DNA from: Mycobacterium sp.
GTDB lineage: Bacteria > Actinomycetota > Actinomycetes > Mycobacteriales > Mycobacteriaceae
Assembly: GCA_019246375.1 (NCBI GenBank)
Contig: JAFAQO010000369.1
Span: 1 to 7,048 of the forward strand
Direction: 5' to 3'
DNA: 7,048 nt
How positions within the stretch are numbered: the stretch's first letter is position 1; the number at the start of each line of letters is the position of its first letter. Under the pieces are notes generated by a model. The model was not told where the DNA came from, did no database searches, and worked only from the letters and a program-made list of their open reading frames with translations. Both the position numbers and the translations under genes were made by a program. Shown here piece after piece: positions 5,072 through 7,048 of the stretch.

Positions 5072-5974
5072 GTGTCAACTTTGGAAAAGCCGCGCCTGCT
5101 GTTCGTGCACGCCCATCCCGACGACGAATGCCTCACGACGGGGGGCACCATCGCCCACTATGTCGCCCGGGAGGCGGAGGTTCGCGTCGTCACTTGCACG
5201 CTCGGCGAAGAAGGCGAAGTCATCGGCGAGCGTTATGCCTTGCTCGCGGCTGATTACGCCGACCAGCTCGGTGGATACCGCATCGGCGAACTGGCCAAAG
5301 CATTAAACGCGCTCGGCGTCGACGAACCGATTTTCCTCGGTGGTACCGGCCGCTGGCGTGACTCCGGCATGTCCGGCACCTCGCGGGGACGTCACACCGC
5401 GTTCGTCGACGCGGGGGAAGACGCCGTCCAGGAGTTGGTCGCGATCATCGACGAGATGCGTCCGCATGTTGTCGTGACTTATGACGCGAAGGGTGGCTAC
5501 GGCCATCCCGACCATGTGCAGACTCACCATGTAGCCGCAGCCGCCATCGCCGCGGCGGAATGGCAAGTGCCCAAAGTCTATTGGACCGTCCTAGCATCCA
5601 ACGCACTGCGCACCGGCCTGAACGCTTTGAGCGACGTCCCAACCGGTTGGATCAAAGTGCCCGACATCACCGAGTCGCAGCCCAGCTATGCCGACCGCGA
5701 TATTGATGCGGTAATCGATGTCGGAGAGCAGCTTCAGGCCAAGACCGCAGCCCTTGCCGCCCATGCCACTCAGGTCGCCCTGGCACCTGATCGCCGCTGC
5801 TTTGTGCTGTCGAACAACATCGTGCTGCCGATACTGGCTGAAGAGCATTACATCCTCGCGACAGGCAGCGCCGGACCGCGGGACGGCCGTGGCTGGGAAA
5901 CCGACCTGCTGGCAGGGCTTGACCTGCACTGGCTGCCTGCCGCGCTCGGCGACATCGCATCCCGAAAGTGCTGA
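5072..5974 (+). CDS. mshB: MshB-type zinc deacetylase (GlcNAc-Ins deacetylase, PIG-L/LmbE family)
   Basis: A 300-residue protein close in length to M. tuberculosis MshB (303). MshB removes the acetyl group from GlcNAc-inositol in mycothiol biosynthesis. Counting from GTG 5072, the zinc ligands are His15 and Asp18 (in VHAHPDDE) and His148 (in GYGHPDH), the general base is Asp17, and Arg70 (GGYRIG), Asp97 (GRWRDSG), Tyr143 and His145 match the other active-site residues. All are in place, so activity is expected. Differences from the M. tuberculosis protein as I remember it include a shorter loop before VPKVYWT and a different C-terminus ([15 protein letters not shown]). The canonical mshB lies elsewhere (Rv1170), so this is either a second copy or the species' only copy moved; a related amide hydrolase such as Mca or another GlcNAc deacetylase is less likely. 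GTG 5072 fits the known N-terminus; GTG 5063 is also possible. The frame is open back to 4967, but the extension lacks family similarity. No clear ribosome binding site is visible. Confidence 0.88.
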   Translation: MSTLEKPRLLFVHAHPDDECLTTGGTIAHYVAREAEVRVVTCTLGEEGEVIGERYALLAADYADQLGGYRIGELAKALNALGVDEPIFLGGTGRWRDSGMSGTSRGRHTAFVDAGEDAVQELVAIIDEMRPHVVVTYDAKGGYGHPDHVQTHHVAAAAIAAAEWQVPKVYWTVLASNALRTGLNALSDVPTGWIKVPDITESQPSYADRDIDAVIDVGEQLQAKTAALAAHATQVALAPDRRCFVLSNNIVLPILAEEHYILATGSAGPRDGRGWETDLLAGLDLHWLPAALGDIASRKC

Positions 5975-6014
5975 AACGCAAATTCGGCAGCGATTCAACG
6001 CGGCGAGAACGGAC

Positions 6015-7048
6015 TTAGGCCCGCGTCATCGCATAGTAGGCACCACGTCGCGTCATCAGCTCAGTGTGGTTGCCCTGCTCGATAATCCGCCCGGCCTTCA
6101 TCACCAGAATGTGGTCGGCATCCCGAATCGTTGAAAGACGATGAGCGATAATGAAACTCGTCCGATCACGACGAAGCGCATGGGTGGCTTGCGCAATCAG
6201 CGCCTCGGTTCGGCTATCCACCGAACTGGTTGCCTCGTCGAGGATCAACAGTTGCGGGCGGGCGAGAAACGCGCGCGCGATGGTGATCAGCTGCTTCTCG
6301 CCGGCACTGATGTTGCCGCCGTCATCCCTCACCCGGGTGTGGTAACCGTCCGGCAGCGTCTGGACGAACCGGTCAACGTAAGCCGACTTGGCGGCCTGCA
6401 CCACTTCTTCTTCGCTGGATCCGGGGCGTCCGTAGGCGATGTTCTCCGCAATTGTTCCGCCGAAGAGCCAGGTGTCTTGGAGCACCATGCCGATGCGGGA
6501 ACGCAGCCAATGTCGGCTGACCGACGCAATGTCGACGCCATCGATGAGGATCCGGCCGGAGTCGACATCGTAGAACCGCATGAGCAGGTTCACCAATGTG
6601 GTCTTGCCGGCGCCGGTTGGCCCGACGAACGCGATGGTGCTGCCCGGTTCCGCCACCAGTGACAGATCTTCGATGACCGGAGTGCCGGGCCGATAGGCGA
6701 AGTTCACGTGTTGGAACTCGACGCGCCCGCTCGTGACCGATGGCGGGTTCTGGCCGTTGAGCGACGGCGGCTGCACTTCGCGGTCCGGCGGCTCTTCGGG
6801 TTCGTCCAGCAGGTTGAACACCCGTTCGGCGCTGGCCACCCCCGACTGCAGCACGTTGTACATGGCCGCCACCTGAGATATTGGCGAGATGAACTGCCGC
6901 ACATACTGAATGAACGCCTGGATGCTGCCCACCGTGATCTGCCCGGTCGCCACCTGCAGGCCACCGACAACCGCCACCACGACATAGCTGAGGTTGCCGA
7001 TGAACATCGTCGCCGGTGACACCAGGCCGGAAATGAACTGTGCGCCAA
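6015..7048 (-). CDS. ABC exporter, fused membrane/ATPase type, Rv1272c-like, 5' part outside the window
   Basis: The reverse strand is open from the window edge to TAA at 6015-6017, giving about 344 C-terminal codons of a protein expected to be near 630. The first part is the end of the membrane domain, with a hydrophobic segment near [14 protein letters not shown] and the [19 protein letters not shown] region. The ATPase domain follows. Counting from the in-frame GTG at 7022, it has Walker A GPTGAGKT (134-141), Q-loop Gln182 (VLQDTWLF), signature NISAGEKQ (237-244) in place of LSGGQ, Walker [13 protein letters not shown] (258-269) with the catalytic Glu263, and H-loop His294 (IIAHRLST). The C-terminus GAYYAMTRA matches my memory of M. 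tuberculosis Rv1272c, which pairs with Rv1273c as a putative lipid or drug exporter. The consensus Walker B suggests this is the hydrolytically competent half. It converges on the MshB-like gene with 40 bp between the stops and no clear terminator. Confidence 0.92.
   Translation of the reverse strand, partial: GAQFISGLVSPATMFIGNLSYVVVAVVGGLQVATGQITVGSIQAFIQYVRQFISPISQVAAMYNVLQSGVASAERVFNLLDEPEEPPDREVQPPSLNGQNPPSVTSGRVEFQHVNFAYRPGTPVIEDLSLVAEPGSTIAFVGPTGAGKTTLVNLLMRFYDVDSGRILIDGVDIASVSRHWLRSRIGMVLQDTWLFGGTIAENIAYGRPGSSEEEVVQAAKSAYVDRFVQTLPDGYHTRVRDDGGNISAGEKQLITIARAFLARPQLLILDEATSSVDSRTEALIAQATHALRRDRTSFIIAHRLSTIRDADHILVMKAGRIIEQGNHTELMTRRGAYYAMTRA

Noticed and set aside
5846..5854. CATTACATC, the reverse complement of nine bases of the upstream repeat, inside the MshB-like gene
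   Set aside because: It encodes the His-Tyr-Ile of a conserved E-H-Y block near the MshB C-terminus, so protein constraint explains it. It is not counted as a regulatory site.
6141..6662. Plus-strand open frame opposite the ABC exporter gene
   Set aside because: It is antisense to the nucleotide-binding domain. The minus strand carries complete Walker and signature motifs.

Overview
The window is high-GC DNA from a mycobacterium, probably a slow grower outside the M. tuberculosis complex. Its left half follows the M. tuberculosis order Rv1261c - Rv1262c - amiB2 (Rv1263) - Rv1264. Its right edge is the 3' part of an ABC exporter resembling Rv1272c. These assignments come from recognising the protein sequences by eye; no search was run.

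Layout: (1) 1-391, minus strand, a partial F420-dependent nitroreductase-family protein that runs off the left edge. (2) 431-862, minus strand, a HIT-family nucleotide hydrolase/transferase, probably in one operon with (1). (3) 863-921, a 59-bp divergent promoter region with one candidate -10 box per strand, each 6 nt from a start codon, so both transcripts look leaderless. (4) 922-2322, plus strand, AmiB2-type amidase. (5) 2317-2811, minus strand, a family 6 uracil/hypoxanthine (deoxyinosine) DNA glycosylase wedged between amiB2 and the cyclase gene; its stop interlocks with the amiB2 stop. (6) 2852-3973, plus strand, a pH-sensing class III adenylyl cyclase (Rv1264 type), also apparently leaderless. 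(7) 3974-4276, a gene-free stretch with an 11-bp inverted repeat and, at its end, three perfect tandem 8-bp repeats. (8) 4277-4846, plus strand, an unnamed actinobacterial protein with a C-terminal ribbon-helix-helix (RHH) DNA-binding domain. (9) 4847-5071, an intergenic stretch with a hairpin and a 10-bp palindrome built from the same GTAAT half-site as the repeats. (10) 5072-5974, plus strand, an MshB-type (mycothiol biosynthesis) deacetylase with all known active-site residues, away from the usual mshB locus. (11) 6015-7048, minus strand, the C-terminal half of an ABC exporter, convergent with (10).

The most interesting part is 4.2-5.9 kb. In M. tuberculosis H37Rv the corresponding interval holds Rv1265, pknH, embR and others. 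Here it holds a putative RHH regulator, an MshB-like enzyme and a cluster of GTAAT/ATTAC half-sites in front of both genes. The simplest model is an autoregulated RHH repressor that also controls the deacetylase. This is inference from sequence alone.
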